Positions 21,919-35,846 of a DNA stretch of 64,000 bases are shown piece by piece. The position numbers were made by a program, and so were the translations under genes. Source of the stretch: Ferrimonas aestuarii (GTDB lineage Bacteria > Pseudomonadota > Gammaproteobacteria > Enterobacterales > Shewanellaceae); NCBI RefSeq assembly GCF_005116665.1, contig NZ_SWCJ01000016.1, positions 50,594 through 114,593 on the forward strand. Direction: 5' to 3'. The notes beneath the pieces were generated by a model. The model saw only the letters and a program-made list of their open reading frames with translations. It did not search any database and had not been told where the DNA came from. Positions within the stretch are counted from its first letter, which is position 1. Each line of letters starts with the position of its first letter.

Positions 21919-23526
21919 TTATTTAATGCCCTGTTTCGCAAGAGAGGCGTAGATAAACTTCTGCTGGGTGATGGCAACCAGGTTACCTACCAACCAGTAC
22001 AGTACTAGGCCGGATGGGAACCACAGGAAGAACACAGTGAAGATAACTGGCATGTATTGCATCATCTTCTGCTGCATTGGATCCATGCCTGGAGACATCG
22101 GCTGCATCTTCTGCATGATGAACATGGAGATACCCATCAGAATCGGCAGGATGTAGTACGGATCTTTAACGGAAAGATCGGTGATCCACAGCATAAATGG
22201 AGCCTGACGCAGTTCAACACTTTCCAGCAGTACCCAGTAGAAGGCGATGAAGATAGGGAACTGCAGCAACATTGGCAGACAGCCACCCATTGGGTTCACT
22301 TTCTCTTTCTGGTACAGCTCCATCATGCCTTGGCTTAGGCGCTGACGGTCGTCGCCGAACTTCTTCTTAAGCTCTTCCATCTTAGGCTGCAGATTACGCA
22401 TCTTCGCCATGGAGGTGTATTGAGCTTTGGTAAGTGGGTACAGTGCGCCACGAACCAGCAGGGTAATACCGATAATGGCCACACCCCAGTTCACAACCAC
22501 AGATTGCAGAGCCATCAGCAGCCAGTGCAGAGGCTGAGCGATGAACCACAACCAACCGTAATCAACCACCAGGTTCAGAGTTTCTGAAAGTTGAGACAGG
22601 GCATCCTGATTCTTAGGACCTACGTACATTTCGCTACCAATGGTCATGGTGGCGCCTGCAGGAATGACGGTCAGTGGCTGTTTAACGCCAATGGCACCTT
22701 CATTGCCGTAGATCTTGGAGTACAGAGTGTTTTGCTGATCGGCCACCGGAATCCAAGCGGACACGAAGTAGTGCTGCAGCATGGCTACCCAACCACCGGC
22801 AGTTGCTTCTACTAGAGCGCGATCCTGCATGTCTTCAAAGTCATACTTTGAGTAGCGAGTATCCGCGGTGCTGTAGGCCGCACCACGATAGGTCGGCATC
22901 ATCATGCTGCCTTCCTCTGCGGTGATGCTCTGGCGAAGTTCACCGAAGAACTGCATGGAGGCGTTGGTTGTTGACTGGTTATTCACCACATATTCAACCC
23001 GGACATCATATTTGCCTTGGGTGAAGATGAAGCGTTTTTCGAATTGGATGCCGTTGGCGTCAACGAAGGTCATCGGAACGACCAGTTGCTCGGCACCATT
23101 TAGCTTGTACTCATCGCTTTCGGTGGCGAACACCGGGCGAGTGCCAGAGGAATCTGGGCCTTGAGCACCGATCAAGCCGCTACGAGCTACGTAGTTGTAG
23201 CCGTTGTGGCGTTGGAACAGTTTCAGAGGTTCTTCGCTACCTTGCTCCAGAGGGAACTTCAACAGCTGAGCCTCTACAATATCACCACCTTGAGTATCGA
23301 TGGTCAGTTGTAAAGTGTCAGTGGTGACGGTAACAAGCTTACCTTCGCTGGTGCTCACTTGAGGTAAAGTGTCGCCGCCGGTGCTAGAAGGCACACTGTG
23401 GTTTGATGCCTGCTCAGCGGTTTGCTGAGGGGCTGGTTGTGGGTTCTGGTCTAAGTGCCATTGTTGCCACAGCAAGAAGCTGACAAACAACAGACCTACC
23501 AAAAGTAGATTACGTTGAGATTCCAT
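21919..23526 (-). CDS. yidC: Membrane protein insertase YidC
   Basis: YidC inserts proteins into the inner membrane, alone or with SecYEG; subunit c of the nearby ATP synthase is a classic substrate. The 535-residue protein has an N-terminal membrane anchor ([15 protein letters not shown]). The large periplasmic beta-sandwich domain spans residues ~60-330. Five C-terminal membrane segments include the conserved [20 protein letters not shown]. It follows yidD by 18 bases. Confidence 0.97.
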   Translation of the reverse strand: MESQRNLLLVGLLFVSFLLWQQWHLDQNPQPAPQQTAEQASNHSVPSSTGGDTLPQVSTSEGKLVTVTTDTLQLTIDTQGGDIVEAQLLKFPLEQGSEEPLKLFQRHNGYNYVARSGLIGAQGPDSSGTRPVFATESDEYKLNGAEQLVVPMTFVDANGIQFEKRFIFTQGKYDVRVEYVVNNQSTTNASMQFFGELRQSITAEEGSMMMPTYRGAAYSTADTRYSKYDFEDMQDRALVEATAGGWVAMLQHYFVSAWIPVADQQNTLYSKIYGNEGAIGVKQPLTVIPAGATMTIGSEMYVGPKNQDALSQLSETLNLVVDYGWLWFIAQPLHWLLMALQSVVVNWGVAIIGITLLVRGALYPLTKAQYTSMAKMRNLQPKMEELKKKFGDDRQRLSQGMMELYQKEKVNPMGGCLPMLLQFPIFIAFYWVLLESVELRQAPFMLWITDLSVKDPYYILPILMGISMFIMQKMQPMSPGMDPMQQKMMQYMPVIFTVFFLWFPSGLVLYWLVGNLVAITQQKFIYASLAKQGIK

Positions 23527-23544
23527 GACCGGTTAAGCTCTACC

Positions 23545-23763
23545 TTATTTAGATGGAGGTACGGGATCGCGTCCACCCGGGTGCAAAGGGTGACACTTTA
23601 CTATGCGTCTTAATGCTAACCAACTTCCTTTGAAACAGCCATGTACTTTGATGGCCTCAATCGCATAATGCGAACAAGTTGGTTGAAAGCGGCAATTTGG
23701 TCCTAGCAGAGGACTAATCCACTTTTGATAAAGTCGGATTAACCCTATGAGGAGCTGTTGCAT
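23545..23763 (-). CDS. yidD: Membrane protein insertion efficiency factor YidD
   Basis: This 72-residue protein of the YidD (Haemolytic) family is thought to assist YidC-dependent insertion. The signature [17 protein letters not shown] with three conserved cysteines in the protein ([18 protein letters not shown]) is present. The start overlaps the end of rnpA by 19 bases, as is common in this cluster, suggesting translational coupling. Confidence 0.95.
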   Translation of the reverse strand: MQQLLIGLIRLYQKWISPLLGPNCRFQPTCSHYAIEAIKVHGCFKGSWLALRRIVKCHPLHPGGRDPVPPSK

Positions 23764-24122
23764 CTCTTTGTCAGCTTTTTAAAAAGCTTCTCAGTCAACT
23801 TGTGGATAGCAGCTTTGTCGAGATCATCCACACCTTTCTTAGCAATGGCAACTATGTCGACATTGGGCAAACGGTGTTGATGAAGACGGAATTCATCGCG
23901 AACGATGCGCTTGATGCGATTTCGTTGACAGGCTTTTTTGACGTGCTTTTTAGCCACAGTAAGGCCTAGCCGCGGATGGGCTAATTCATTAGGAATGGCG
24001 AGAAGAGTCAAATGAGGGTGTGCTGCCCGGACGGGATTAGCAAAGACAGATTTAAATTGAGCGGGAGTTAACAAACGTAACTCCCGCTCAAAGGTATAAC
24101 GCACCACTGATGCGCCTTGCAT
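23745..24122 (-). CDS. rnpA: Ribonuclease P protein component
   Basis: RnpA assists the catalytic RNase P RNA in trimming tRNA 5' ends. The RNA-binding RNR motif is clear ([16 protein letters not shown]), and [14 protein letters not shown] precedes it. The ATG at 24122 gives 125 residues. A GTG at 24107 with an AAGG site before it would give 120 residues, close to E. coli's 119, and may be the true start. It lies 12 bases after rpmH and overlaps yidD. Confidence 0.94.
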   Translation of the reverse strand: MQGASVVRYTFERELRLLTPAQFKSVFANPVRAAHPHLTLLAIPNELAHPRLGLTVAKKHVKKACQRNRIKRIVRDEFRLHQHRLPNVDIVAIAKKGVDDLDKAAIHKLTEKLFKKLTKRCNSSS

Positions 24123-24134
24123 AATCAAAAAAGA

Positions 24135-24269
24135 TTAAGCAGACAGACGTGCACGGCCTTTGGCGCGGCGACGTGCCAAGATTTGACGACCAGCTTTAGT
24201 GGCCATACGAGCACGGAAGCCGTGGTTACGCTTACGCTTTAGTACGCTCGGTTGAAAAGTACGTTTCAT
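24135..24269 (-). CDS. rpmH: 50S ribosomal protein L34
   Basis: I translated the 44-residue frame by hand from the ATG at 24269. It begins [20 protein letters not shown] and ends GRARLSA, the full L34 sequence with its high arginine and lysine content. It heads the rpmH-rnpA-yidD-yidC operon and is divergent from dnaA, as in most bacteria. Confidence 0.98.
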   Translation of the reverse strand: MKRTFQPSVLKRKRNHGFRARMATKAGRQILARRRAKGRARLSA

Positions 24270-24673
24270 AGCTTCATTACCGTTAAGTTAAGCTTCGACT
24301 CCCGCTAATGCGGTGGAATCGGTTCAAAAAAGAGGCCGAATTTTACTAAAACTCGACCTCATTAGTCAAACTGAAGGTGAGATTTTTTCGTCACCCCCAG
24401 TTCTTGTGGATAACACTGTGTGTTCACCCCAAGATATAGACAACCCGATCGCGATCGGATCGAATGGCAACGGAGTATACGGATTTTTGCGATCCCTTTC
24501 CAGTGCTTGATAAATGTGGGTTTTGATCAGGATCTTTTTGATCTTTTGTGATTGATTTTAGGGATCAAGATCTAGGATCGGAATTGGGGATAACTTAGGT
24601 AAATCACTAGCTATCACCGGTCGGGAGCGGTAGAATTGATCCTTTGGTAAAGATTGATTTCGGAGTATTTACG
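24270..24673. promoter_or_regulatory. rpmH-dnaA divergent control region with DnaA boxes and clustered GATC sites
   Basis: There is no gene in these ~400 bases. A consensus DnaA box lies at 24405-24413 (TGTGGATAA, reverse of TTATCCACA), with a one-mismatch copy at 24585-24593. I count 11 GATC sites between 24440 and 24660. This is enough to expect SeqA/Dam effects and DnaA autoregulation of dnaA. In Pseudomonas the same gap is the origin itself. Here the mnmG-mioC gap has the better origin structure, so I call this the dnaA regulatory region. Confidence 0.65.
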
Positions 24674-26062
24674 GTGACTTTGTCTGTTTGGCAGCAATGT
24701 GTAGCGTCCCTGCAAGAGGAGCTACCCGCGCAGCAGTTTAGTATGTGGATTCGACCCCTGCAGGCAGAGTTCGACGATCAAACATTAACCTTATATGCAC
24801 CTAACCGCTTTGTATTGGATTGGGTACGCGATAAGTATTTGGATCAGATAAACCGTTTCTTCCAAGCCACTTTGGGCGATCAAGCGCCAATATTGAAATT
24901 TGATATTGGCAGTCGAGCTCCAGCGGTTCCTAGCCAGCCGCAACAACCTCGTGCAGCCAGTCAACCCGCTCCGATTCCTGCTTCTGCTCCCGCACCGATG
25001 CCAAGCAGTGAGCCTGCCCCGGTCAATCCTAATGCCGCCGGCCGCAGTAATATGAATCGAACCTACCAGTTTGATAACTTCGTTGAAGGTAAGTCTAACC
25101 AATTGGCCCGTGCGGCAGCGACTCAGGTTGCCGATAACCCTGGTGGCGCTTACAACCCATTGTTCCTTTATGGGGGCACCGGTTTAGGTAAGACTCACTT
25201 GCTGCATGCGGTGGGTAACGGCATCCTCAAAAACAATCCCAATGCCAAGATCGTTTACATGCATTCTGAGCGTTTCGTTCAGGATATGGTGCGAGCGCTG
25301 CAAAATAACGCCATTGCCGAATTTAAGCGTTACTACCGCAGCGTTGACGCTTTGCTGATCGATGACATTCAGTTCTTTGCGAATAAAGATCGCTCCCAAG
25401 AGGAGTTCTTCCACACCTTTAACGCGTTGCTGGAAGGCAATCATCAGATCATTTTGACCTCCGACCGTTATCCGAAAGAGATCGACGGGGTAGAGGATCG
25501 CCTCAAGTCTCGCTTTGGCTGGGGGCTGACGGTGGCCATCGAACCACCAGAGTTGGAAACTCGAGTGGCGATCTTGATGCGCAAAGCGGAAGAGAGCAGC
25601 ATTCATCTTCCTGATGAGGTGGCCTTCTTTATTGCTAAGCGACTGCGTTCCAACGTTCGTGAGTTGGAAGGGGCGTTGAACCGCGTCATCGCCAACGCCA
25701 ACTTTACTGGTCGTCCTATTACCATCGATTTTGTTCGTGAAGCGCTGCGGGACCTGCTGGCGCTGCAAGAGAAGTTGGTGACCATAGACAATATTCAGAA
25801 AACGGTAGCGGAGTACTACAAGATTAAGGTGGCCGACATCTTGTCGAAGCGCCGTTCTCGTTCCGTTGCCCGTCCGCGTCAGGTGGCGATGGCGTTAGCT
25901 AAAGAGCTAACCAACCACAGCCTGCCTGAAATTGGCGATGCCTTCGGCGGCCGCGACCACACCACGGTGTTGCACGCTTGCCGAAAAATTGAGCAGCTTC
26001 GTGAAGAGAGTCACGATATAAAAGAAGATTACGCCAATTTGATTCGGACCCTGTCCTCTTAA
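24674..26062 (+). CDS. dnaA: Chromosomal replication initiator DnaA
   Basis: DnaA opens oriC and recruits the DnaB helicase. I chose the GTG at 24674: a GGAG site lies 9 bases upstream, and the protein then starts with [17 protein letters not shown], as in E. coli, where dnaA also uses GTG. The 462 residues comprise domain I (1-75), a proline/alanine-rich linker (~82-128), the AAA+ domain with GGTGLGKTH at 167-175 and LLIDDIQFF, and the C-terminal DNA-binding domain with [15 protein letters not shown]. dnaN follows after 13 bases. Confidence 0.98.
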   Translation: MTLSVWQQCVASLQEELPAQQFSMWIRPLQAEFDDQTLTLYAPNRFVLDWVRDKYLDQINRFFQATLGDQAPILKFDIGSRAPAVPSQPQQPRAASQPAPIPASAPAPMPSSEPAPVNPNAAGRSNMNRTYQFDNFVEGKSNQLARAAATQVADNPGGAYNPLFLYGGTGLGKTHLLHAVGNGILKNNPNAKIVYMHSERFVQDMVRALQNNAIAEFKRYYRSVDALLIDDIQFFANKDRSQEEFFHTFNALLEGNHQIILTSDRYPKEIDGVEDRLKSRFGWGLTVAIEPPELETRVAILMRKAEESSIHLPDEVAFFIAKRLRSNVRELEGALNRVIANANFTGRPITIDFVREALRDLLALQEKLVTIDNIQKTVAEYYKIKVADILSKRRSRSVARPRQVAMALAKELTNHSLPEIGDAFGGRDHTTVLHACRKIEQLREESHDIKEDYANLIRTLSS

Positions 26063-26075
26063 GAGATAGCTAACA

Positions 26076-27175
26076 ATGAAATTTTCCATTAACCGTGAGT
26101 CTTTACTTAAGCCTTTACAGTTAGTTTCAGGCGCGGTGGAGAGACGACATAACCTGCCGATCCTATCCAACGTGCTTTTGGAGGTTAGCGATAACTTACT
26201 TAAGTTGACTGGAACCGATCTGGAAGTGGAACTAATCGGTCAGACAACGCTGGAAGGCGAAATCATTGCTGGCCGCACCACGGTGCCTGCGCGTAAGTTC
26301 TTGGACATCTGTCGTAGCCTACCGGATCTGGTGGACATTCAGATTGAACAGCAGGAAAACCGACTGATGATCCGCAGTGGTCGCAGTCGCTTTAACCTAA
26401 CCACGTTACCTGCTGACGATTACCCAAACATGGGGGATTGGCAGCATGAGATGGAGTTCACCCTAAAACAGGGTCAGTTGAAACAGCTGATTGAAGCGAC
26501 TCAGTTCTCCATGGCCAACCAAGACGTTCGTTATTACCTGAACGGCATGTTGTTCGAGACTGACAATAAATTGTTGCGTACGGTGGCCACCGATGGTCAC
26601 CGTTTGGCAGTGGCTTATCGTAATATCGATGCCGAGTTGCCTCAAAAGCAGGTGATCGTGCCTCGCAAAGGGGTTGTGGAGTTGGTGCGCTTATTCGATG
26701 AAGAGGACAGCGACATCACCCTGAGCATTGGTAACGGTAATATTCGCGCCATTGCCGATGACGCCATTTTGACCTCGAAGCTGGTGGATGGTCGCTTCCC
26801 AGACTATCGCCGAGTACTGCCTCAAGGTGGCGACAAAGTTCTGATTGCCGATCGGGCGGTGTTGAAGCAAGCCTTCGTGCGCGCAGCCATTTTGTCTAAT
26901 GAGAAGTTCCGAGGTGTCCGCCTTAACCTGGACAACAATGAGCTGAAGATCACTGCCAATAACCCAGAGCAGGAGGAGGCAGTTGAGATGGTGGATGTGG
27001 AGTTCCCCCATAGCGACCTCGAGATCGGCTTTAACGTTTCCTACGTGCTGGACGTACTCAACGCCCTTAAGCGTGATCAAGTGAAATTGGTAATGAGCGA
27101 CGCCAACAGCAGTGCCTTATTTGAAAACGTCGAAGACGATGAGGCGCTGTACGTCGTGATGCCGATGCGACTCTG

Positions 27176-27176
<1 letters not shown>
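26076..27176 (+). CDS. dnaN: DNA polymerase III beta sliding clamp
   Basis: The 366-residue clamp, the same length as E. coli, encircles DNA and tethers polymerases. It starts MKFSINRESLLKPLQLVSG. The LPILSNVLLEV, YYLNGMLFE and C-terminal ALYVVMPMRL segments are conserved; the last three residues lie at the ligand-binding pocket. Its TGA stop overlaps the recF ATG by one base, so the two are translationally coupled. Confidence 0.98.
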
Positions 27177-30672
<3,496 letters not shown>

Positions 30673-30696
30673 TCTGCACTGTCGTTAGTGCACGAA

Positions 30697-30726
30697 AAAG
30701 GGCTTCCTAATGGAAGCCCTTTTTTA
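30697..30726 (+). terminator. Intrinsic terminator of gyrB
   Basis: AAAGGGCTTCC and GGAAGCCCTTT pair around a TAAT loop, followed by a T run. It lies 25 bases after the gyrB stop codon. Confidence 0.88.
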
Positions 30727-30747
30727 TTGGTTCGATGTTTTAATTAG

Positions 30748-30763
30748 TGTTCCACGTGGAACA
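30748..30763. other. parS site between gyrB and guaC
   Basis: TGTTCCACGTGGAACA is identical to the copy in recF. With its flanking G and C it makes an 18-bp perfect palindrome at 30747-30764. It is the only intergenic parS in the window. Confidence 0.92.
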
Positions 30764-30766
30764 CTC

Positions 30767-30786
30767 ATACCAATTCAATTAAAGAT
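30767..30786. repeat. Solitary end of the ATACCAATTCAAYTAA repeat, overlapping the guaC stop
   Basis: ATACCAATTCAATTAAAGAT matches the inward-reading right end of the element at 4226-4387 with one mismatch in 20 bases. No second end is found nearby, so it is a remnant or solo end. The guaC stop codon TGA (30777-30775 on the minus strand) lies within it. Confidence 0.6.
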
Positions 30787-31818
30787 GCGGTTTTCCTGTT
30801 CTTGGACTCGGATAAAGGTGGTGCGTCGGGACAGCTCTTTGAGCTTTGATGCGCCCACATAAGTGCAAGTAGAGCGCACGCCGCCGAGGATATCTTGAAC
30901 GGTAAACTCTACGTCACCACGATAGGGAACCATAACAGTTTTACCTTCAGACGCTCGGTAGTTGGCTACCCCGCCAGCGTACTTATCCATCGCCGTGGCT
31001 GAACTCATGCCATAGAAGGCGCGGAACTGTTTACCATCTTTCTCTACCACTTCGCCGCCACTTTGGTCGTGGCCGGCAAACATGCCACCAATCATCACAA
31101 AGTCAGTACCGCCACCAAAGGCCTTGGAAACGTCTCCGGCACAGGAGCAACCGCCATCACTGATGATTTGGCCGCCGAGACCATGGGCAGCATCGGCACA
31201 CTCAATCACTGCGGAAAGCTGTGGGTAGCCAACGCCGGTCTTTACTCGGGTAGTGCATACTGAGCCTGGACCAATACCCACCTTAACGATGTCGGCACCA
31301 CTGATGATCAGTTCTTCCACCATCTCGCCGGTAACCACGTTGCCGGCGACGATGACATGATCAGGATATTGAGCTCGTACTTTGCGAACGAAGTCGACGA
31401 AGCTCTGTTGATAACCGTTGGCCACATCGATGCAGATGAATCGAAGTTTTGGGTTGTCCCCTAGGATGCGGCCCAGCTTTTCGAAGTCATTCTGCGACAC
31501 ACCGGTAGAGACCATGATGCGCTGAAAGAAGTCGTCGCCCTTATCCGCCAGCCAGTCGTTCCACTGCTGTTCGCTGTAGTGCTTGTGCAGAGCGGTCAAC
31601 ATACCGTGCTTGGCTAAGGCTTCGGCCATCTCAAAAGTACCAACGGTGTCCATGTTAGCAGCGATGATAGGCACACCAGTCCAATCGCCTTTGGCGTGTT
31701 TAAAGATAAAGGTACGGTTGATGTCGACGGCAGAGCGGCTGCTCAGTGTGGAACGCTTAGGACGAAACAGGACGTCTTTAAAACCCAGTTTGATGTCAGC
31801 TTCAATGTGCATGTTCAA
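30775..31818 (-). CDS. guaC: GMP reductase
   Basis: GuaC reduces GMP to IMP with NADPH, returning guanine nucleotides to the purine pool. The 347-residue TIM barrel has the catalytic loop [11 protein letters not shown] with Cys188, the [12 protein letters not shown] substrate block and the [15 protein letters not shown] phosphate-binding block. The C terminus ENRIFN ends inside a repeat remnant, so its last codons may have been replaced by repeat sequence. It is monocistronic, convergent with gyrB. Confidence 0.96.
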   Translation of the reverse strand: MNMHIEADIKLGFKDVLFRPKRSTLSSRSAVDINRTFIFKHAKGDWTGVPIIAANMDTVGTFEMAEALAKHGMLTALHKHYSEQQWNDWLADKGDDFFQRIMVSTGVSQNDFEKLGRILGDNPKLRFICIDVANGYQQSFVDFVRKVRAQYPDHVIVAGNVVTGEMVEELIISGADIVKVGIGPGSVCTTRVKTGVGYPQLSAVIECADAAHGLGGQIISDGGCSCAGDVSKAFGGGTDFVMIGGMFAGHDQSGGEVVEKDGKQFRAFYGMSSATAMDKYAGGVANYRASEGKTVMVPYRGDVEFTVQDILGGVRSTCTYVGASKLKELSRRTTFIRVQEQENRIFN

Positions 31819-32043
31819 TTCCCGATTAATATCTCGAATACTGCGAATGAGAGGGGGAAGAGAATCGACGCTGTGGGGATTTATGTGACCTTAGATGCAC
31901 CGATACTCTGACCCTGTAAAAGTGGTCGTACGCACCGGTTTTCAGCATTCTATGCTGCAAAATTGGAAAGGCAAACTGTTTCGTGCGAATACAGTGTTCT
32001 CAAAATGGGACTTATTCGTTCGAACCCAAGTTTCTTCAGACAA

Positions 32044-32073
32044 ATAAAAAGCCGCTCACAGGGAGCGGCTTTA
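32044..32073 (-). terminator. Intrinsic terminator of glyS
   Basis: AGCCGCTC and GAGCGGCT form a stem, followed on the minus strand by TTTTTATTTG. It lies about 20 bases after the glyS stop codon. Confidence 0.82.
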
Positions 32074-32090
32074 AAGGTGTCTTGGCTAAC

Positions 32091-34163
32091 TTACTGCTGC
32101 AACAGAGAAATATCAGCAGCTTGTAAGAACAAACCGCGAAGCTGCTGTAGCATCGCCAGGCGGTTGGCTTTCAGTGCTGGGTCTTCCGCATTCACCATAA
32201 CGTTATCGAAGAAGGCATCGATGGTGTCACGCAGTTGGGCCAAAATGCTCAGCGCTTGGGTGTAGTCACTGTTGGCAAACAGTGGTGCCACTTTGGCATT
32301 GGCATCGGCAATGGCCGCGGCGAGGGCCTTTTCAGCCTCTTCCTGCAGCAGAGCGCTGTCGATGGAATCGGATACTGGAGCATCGGACTTAGCTAGGATG
32401 TTACCTACACGCTTATTAGCCGCTGCCAGCGCCTGTGCTGCGTCCAACTGACGGAAGCTCTGTACCGCCTTCACTCGGCGGTCAAAGTCCACAGGACGGC
32501 TTGGGCGCAGTGCCAGTACTGCTTGAATCACGTCGACTGGGTAACCTTCGTCTTGATACCAAGCGCGGAAACGAGCCAGCATGAACTCAAGAACGTCATC
32601 GGCAACCTTGTCGTTGGTTAGCTTGTCGCCGAACAGCTCCTGGGCCTTGGCGATAACGTCAACTAGGTCTAGCTCTAGGTCTTTCTCTACGATGATACGC
32701 AGGGCACCAATGGCGGCACGACGTAGGGCAAATGGGTCAGCGGCGCCTTTCGGTGCTTGGCCGATACCAAAGATGCCCACTAGGGTGTCCATCTTATCTG
32801 CGAGCGCCAGTGCTTGAGCCACACCTGATGCTGGTAGGTCATCACCACTGTAACGAGGCATGTACTGCTCGTTCAGAGCTACGGCCACTTCTTCTGCTTC
32901 GCCATCGTGACGAGCGTAGTGCATGCCCATGATGCCTTGGGTGTCGGTGAACTCAAATACCATGGAGGTCATCAGGTCACATTTACACAGTAGGCCGGCA
33001 CGAGAAGCGTGGTCGGTGTTGGCACCAATCTGGCCAGCAATGTACTCGGCCAGCGCTTGGATGCGATCGGTTTTGTCTTTCAAGGTGCCCAATTGCTTCT
33101 GGAACAATACGCTTTCCAGTTTCGGCAGTTGGTCGATCAATTTTTCTTTCTTATCGGTCTCGAAGAAGAACTCCGCATCGGCTAGGCGAGGGCGAACGAC
33201 TTTCTCGTTGCCATCGATAACCTGAGCTGGGTCTTTGGATTCGATGTTAGAAACAAAGATGAACTTCGGCAGCAGGGCACCGTTGTCGTCGTAGACAGGG
33301 AAGTACTTCTGATCGCCTTTCATGGTGTAAACCAGTGCTTCGGCAGGAACCTTAAGGAACTCAGGCTCAAACGAGGCAACCAGAACCACCGGCCATTCAA
33401 CCAGCGAGGTCACTTCTTCTAGCAGTTCTTCATCCAGATCCGCATTGCCACCGATTTCGGCTGCAGCGGCTTCGATGTCGGCTTTGATGGTGGCCTTACG
33501 GACTTCGTAATCGGCAACCACTTTGCCCTGTTCCAACAGCTTGGTTGGGTATTGATCGGCTGAGGTGATCTCAAGCTGACGTTCGCCCATAAAGCGGTGA
33601 CCTTTAATGGTGGTTCCGCTGGTAACTCCAAGGATTTCACCTGGGATCAGGGTGTCGCCTAACAGCATGGTTAGGGTGTGCACCGGACGAATAAACTGAG
33701 TATCGCTGTCGCCCCAACGCATCGCTTTCGGGATAGGCAGCTTAGATAGGGCATCAGCAACCAGATCGCTTAGCAATTCACTGGCCGCTTTGCCTTTGAC
33801 TTCAGCGCGGTGCAGCAACCATTCGCCTTTATCGGTAACCAGGCGCTCGGCTTGTTCTACGCTGATGCCATTACCACGAGCCCAGCCCATGGCGGCTTTG
33901 GTTGGATTGCCGTCAGCATCAAAAGCTGACTTGATGGCGGGACCACGTTTCTCAACGACTTTGTCCTGTTGGCCAGCTGCCATATCGGCAATCTTAACGG
34001 CCATGCGGCGTGGAGAGGCGAACCACTCTACGTCACCGTGGTTCAATTCAGCTTTAGCCAGGGCATCAACAAGGTTGTTGCGGAACGCTTCTGCCAGAGT
34101 ACGCAGCGCTTTTGGTGGCAACTCTTCGGTGCCCAGCTCTACTAGGAAAGTTTGGTTAGCCAT
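32091..34163 (-). CDS. glyS: Glycyl-tRNA synthetase beta subunit
   Basis: This is the beta subunit of the bacterial alpha2beta2 glycyl-tRNA synthetase; it binds tRNA and is needed for activity. The 690 residues match the usual ~690. The start [20 protein letters not shown] and the block [15 protein letters not shown] are diagnostic. [20 protein letters not shown] and [10 protein letters not shown] are also conserved. It follows glyQ by 6 bases. Confidence 0.97.
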   Translation of the reverse strand: MANQTFLVELGTEELPPKALRTLAEAFRNNLVDALAKAELNHGDVEWFASPRRMAVKIADMAAGQQDKVVEKRGPAIKSAFDADGNPTKAAMGWARGNGISVEQAERLVTDKGEWLLHRAEVKGKAASELLSDLVADALSKLPIPKAMRWGDSDTQFIRPVHTLTMLLGDTLIPGEILGVTSGTTIKGHRFMGERQLEITSADQYPTKLLEQGKVVADYEVRKATIKADIEAAAAEIGGNADLDEELLEEVTSLVEWPVVLVASFEPEFLKVPAEALVYTMKGDQKYFPVYDDNGALLPKFIFVSNIESKDPAQVIDGNEKVVRPRLADAEFFFETDKKEKLIDQLPKLESVLFQKQLGTLKDKTDRIQALAEYIAGQIGANTDHASRAGLLCKCDLMTSMVFEFTDTQGIMGMHYARHDGEAEEVAVALNEQYMPRYSGDDLPASGVAQALALADKMDTLVGIFGIGQAPKGAADPFALRRAAIGALRIIVEKDLELDLVDVIAKAQELFGDKLTNDKVADDVLEFMLARFRAWYQDEGYPVDVIQAVLALRPSRPVDFDRRVKAVQSFRQLDAAQALAAANKRVGNILAKSDAPVSDSIDSALLQEEAEKALAAAIADANAKVAPLFANSDYTQALSILAQLRDTIDAFFDNVMVNAEDPALKANRLAMLQQLRGLFLQAADISLLQQ

Positions 34164-34169
34164 GGTGGA

Positions 34170-35081
34170 TCACTGCTCCTTTTGACACATAGGGAAGCCC
34201 AGTGCCTCACGGGAGGCATAGTACGCTTCGGCAACGGCTTTAGTCAGGGTACGAATACGCAGGATGTAGCGCTGGCGTTCGGTTACCGAAATCGCCTTGC
34301 GAGCATCCAGCAAGTTGAAAGCGTGGCCCGCTTTCAGGATGCGTTCGTACGCTGCCAGAGGCAGTGGTTTTTCCAGATCCAACAGTTCACGGGCTTCTTT
34401 TTCACACTGGTCAAAGAAGGTGAACAGGAAGTCGACGTCGGCGTGTTCGAAGTTGTAGGTGGATTGCTCCACTTCGTTTTGGTGGAACACGTCGCCGTAG
34501 GTGGTCTTACCCAGAGGGCCATCAGACCAGATCAGGTCATAGACGTTATCTACGCCTTGAATGTACATGGCCAAACGCTCTAGGCCGTAGGTGATCTCGC
34601 CGGTAACCGGTTTGCAATCTAGGCCGCCAACCTGCTGGAAGTAGGTGAACTGAGTCACTTCCATGCCGTTTAGCCAAACTTCCCAACCCAGACCCCAGGC
34701 ACCCAGTGTTGGGTTTTCCCAGTTGTCTTCTACGAAGCGAATGTCGTGGATGTCGGTATCGATACCCAGTTCACGCAGAGACTCCAGATACAGCTCCTGA
34801 ATCTCAGCCGGAGACGGCTTGATGATGACCTGGAACTGGTAGAAGTGTTGAAGGCGGTTTGGGTTCTCACCATAGCGACCGTCGGTAGGACGACGAGAAG
34901 GCTGTACATAGGCGCTGGCGAACGGCTCAGGACCGATGGCGCGCAGGCAGGTGATTGGGTGAGAGGTACCGGCTCCCACTTCGATGTCCAGCGGCTGTAC
35001 GATGGTACAACCCTGACGAGCCCAGAAGTCCTGTAGTTGCAGGATCAGACCCTGGAAGGTCTTTACGTCAAACTTATTCAT
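34170..35081 (-). CDS. glyQ: Glycyl-tRNA synthetase alpha subunit
   Basis: This is the class II catalytic subunit that activates glycine. The 303 residues contain [17 protein letters not shown] near the start, the motif-2-like [23 protein letters not shown], and the [13 protein letters not shown] segment. It heads the glyQS operon, divergent from tag. Confidence 0.97.
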   Translation of the reverse strand: MNKFDVKTFQGLILQLQDFWARQGCTIVQPLDIEVGAGTSHPITCLRAIGPEPFASAYVQPSRRPTDGRYGENPNRLQHFYQFQVIIKPSPAEIQELYLESLRELGIDTDIHDIRFVEDNWENPTLGAWGLGWEVWLNGMEVTQFTYFQQVGGLDCKPVTGEITYGLERLAMYIQGVDNVYDLIWSDGPLGKTTYGDVFHQNEVEQSTYNFEHADVDFLFTFFDQCEKEARELLDLEKPLPLAAYERILKAGHAFNLLDARKAISVTERQRYILRIRTLTKAVAEAYYASREALGFPMCQKEQ

Positions 35082-35192
35082 TGGGTATCTACCTGGATAC
35101 GGCTAAATAGCGTGAAACTTGTGCGAAATGTTGGTTAGTATACCCCTTGGCGCTTATGGCTTGTAGGCTAATTTTGGGGCGAAACTCTATAG

Positions 35193-35786
35193 ATGGATAA
35201 AAAACGTTGCCAATGGTGCGGAGATGATCCGCAATATGTCGATTATCACGATAATCAGTGGGGTAGACCGGTTACCAATGGTCGAGAACTGTTTGCCAAA
35301 CTCTGCCTCGATGGCCAGCAGGCGGGCTTGTCTTGGTTGATCATTTTGCGTAAAACACCTCGTTACTATGAGGTGTTTGAGCAGTTCGACCCATACAAGA
35401 TCGCTGAGTTTGATGAAGCTAGGGTGGAAACCCTGTTGCAGGATGCGGGCATTGTGCGTAATCGGCTTAAGGTGAATTCCATCATCAAAAACGCTAAGGC
35501 TTACATTGCGCTGGAGCAGCAGGGGATCGATTTCACCGAATACCTGTGGTCGTTCGTTGGCGGTGAGGTGATCAACAATCGGTTAAGTGTCGGGGATGAG
35601 TATCCTACTCGCAGCGCCGAGTCCGACGCCATGAGTAAGGCACTAAAAAAGGCGGGATTCTCTTTTGTGGGAACCACCATCTGTTATGCCTTTATGCAGG
35701 CGGTGGGGATGGTTAATGATCATCTGGTGAGTTGCCCCAGTTATCAGCCCTGTGTGGACGATGCTACCGAAGCTGGCTTGCTGTAA
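35193..35786 (+). CDS. tag: DNA-3-methyladenine glycosylase I
   Basis: Tag removes 3-methyladenine from alkylated DNA. The 197-residue protein has the zinc-binding set Cys6, His19, His177 and Cys181, matching Cys4, His17, His175 and Cys179 of E. coli Tag. GQQAGLSWLIILRK (base-binding glutamate nearby) and KKAGFSFVGTTICYAFMQA are diagnostic. It is monocistronic, with a terminator after it. Confidence 0.96.
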   Translation: MDKKRCQWCGDDPQYVDYHDNQWGRPVTNGRELFAKLCLDGQQAGLSWLIILRKTPRYYEVFEQFDPYKIAEFDEARVETLLQDAGIVRNRLKVNSIIKNAKAYIALEQQGIDFTEYLWSFVGGEVINNRLSVGDEYPTRSAESDAMSKALKKAGFSFVGTTICYAFMQAVGMVNDHLVSCPSYQPCVDDATEAGLL

Positions 35787-35799
35787 CAGCAGTAGCGCA

Positions 35800-35832
35800 T
35801 AAAAAACGCCACCCTTTGGGGTGGCGTTGTTG
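35800..35832. terminator. Intrinsic terminator between tag and the amidohydrolase gene
   Basis: AACGCCACCC and GGGTGGCGTT pair around a TTTG loop. An A run precedes it and T-rich sequence follows. It serves two convergent genes. Confidence 0.8.
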
Positions 35833-35846
35833 TTTAGGGGTAAACC

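Noticed and set aside
31990..32030. TTCGTTCGAACCC tract upstream of guaC resembling a tRNA T-loop
   Set aside because: No cloverleaf partners are found on either strand.
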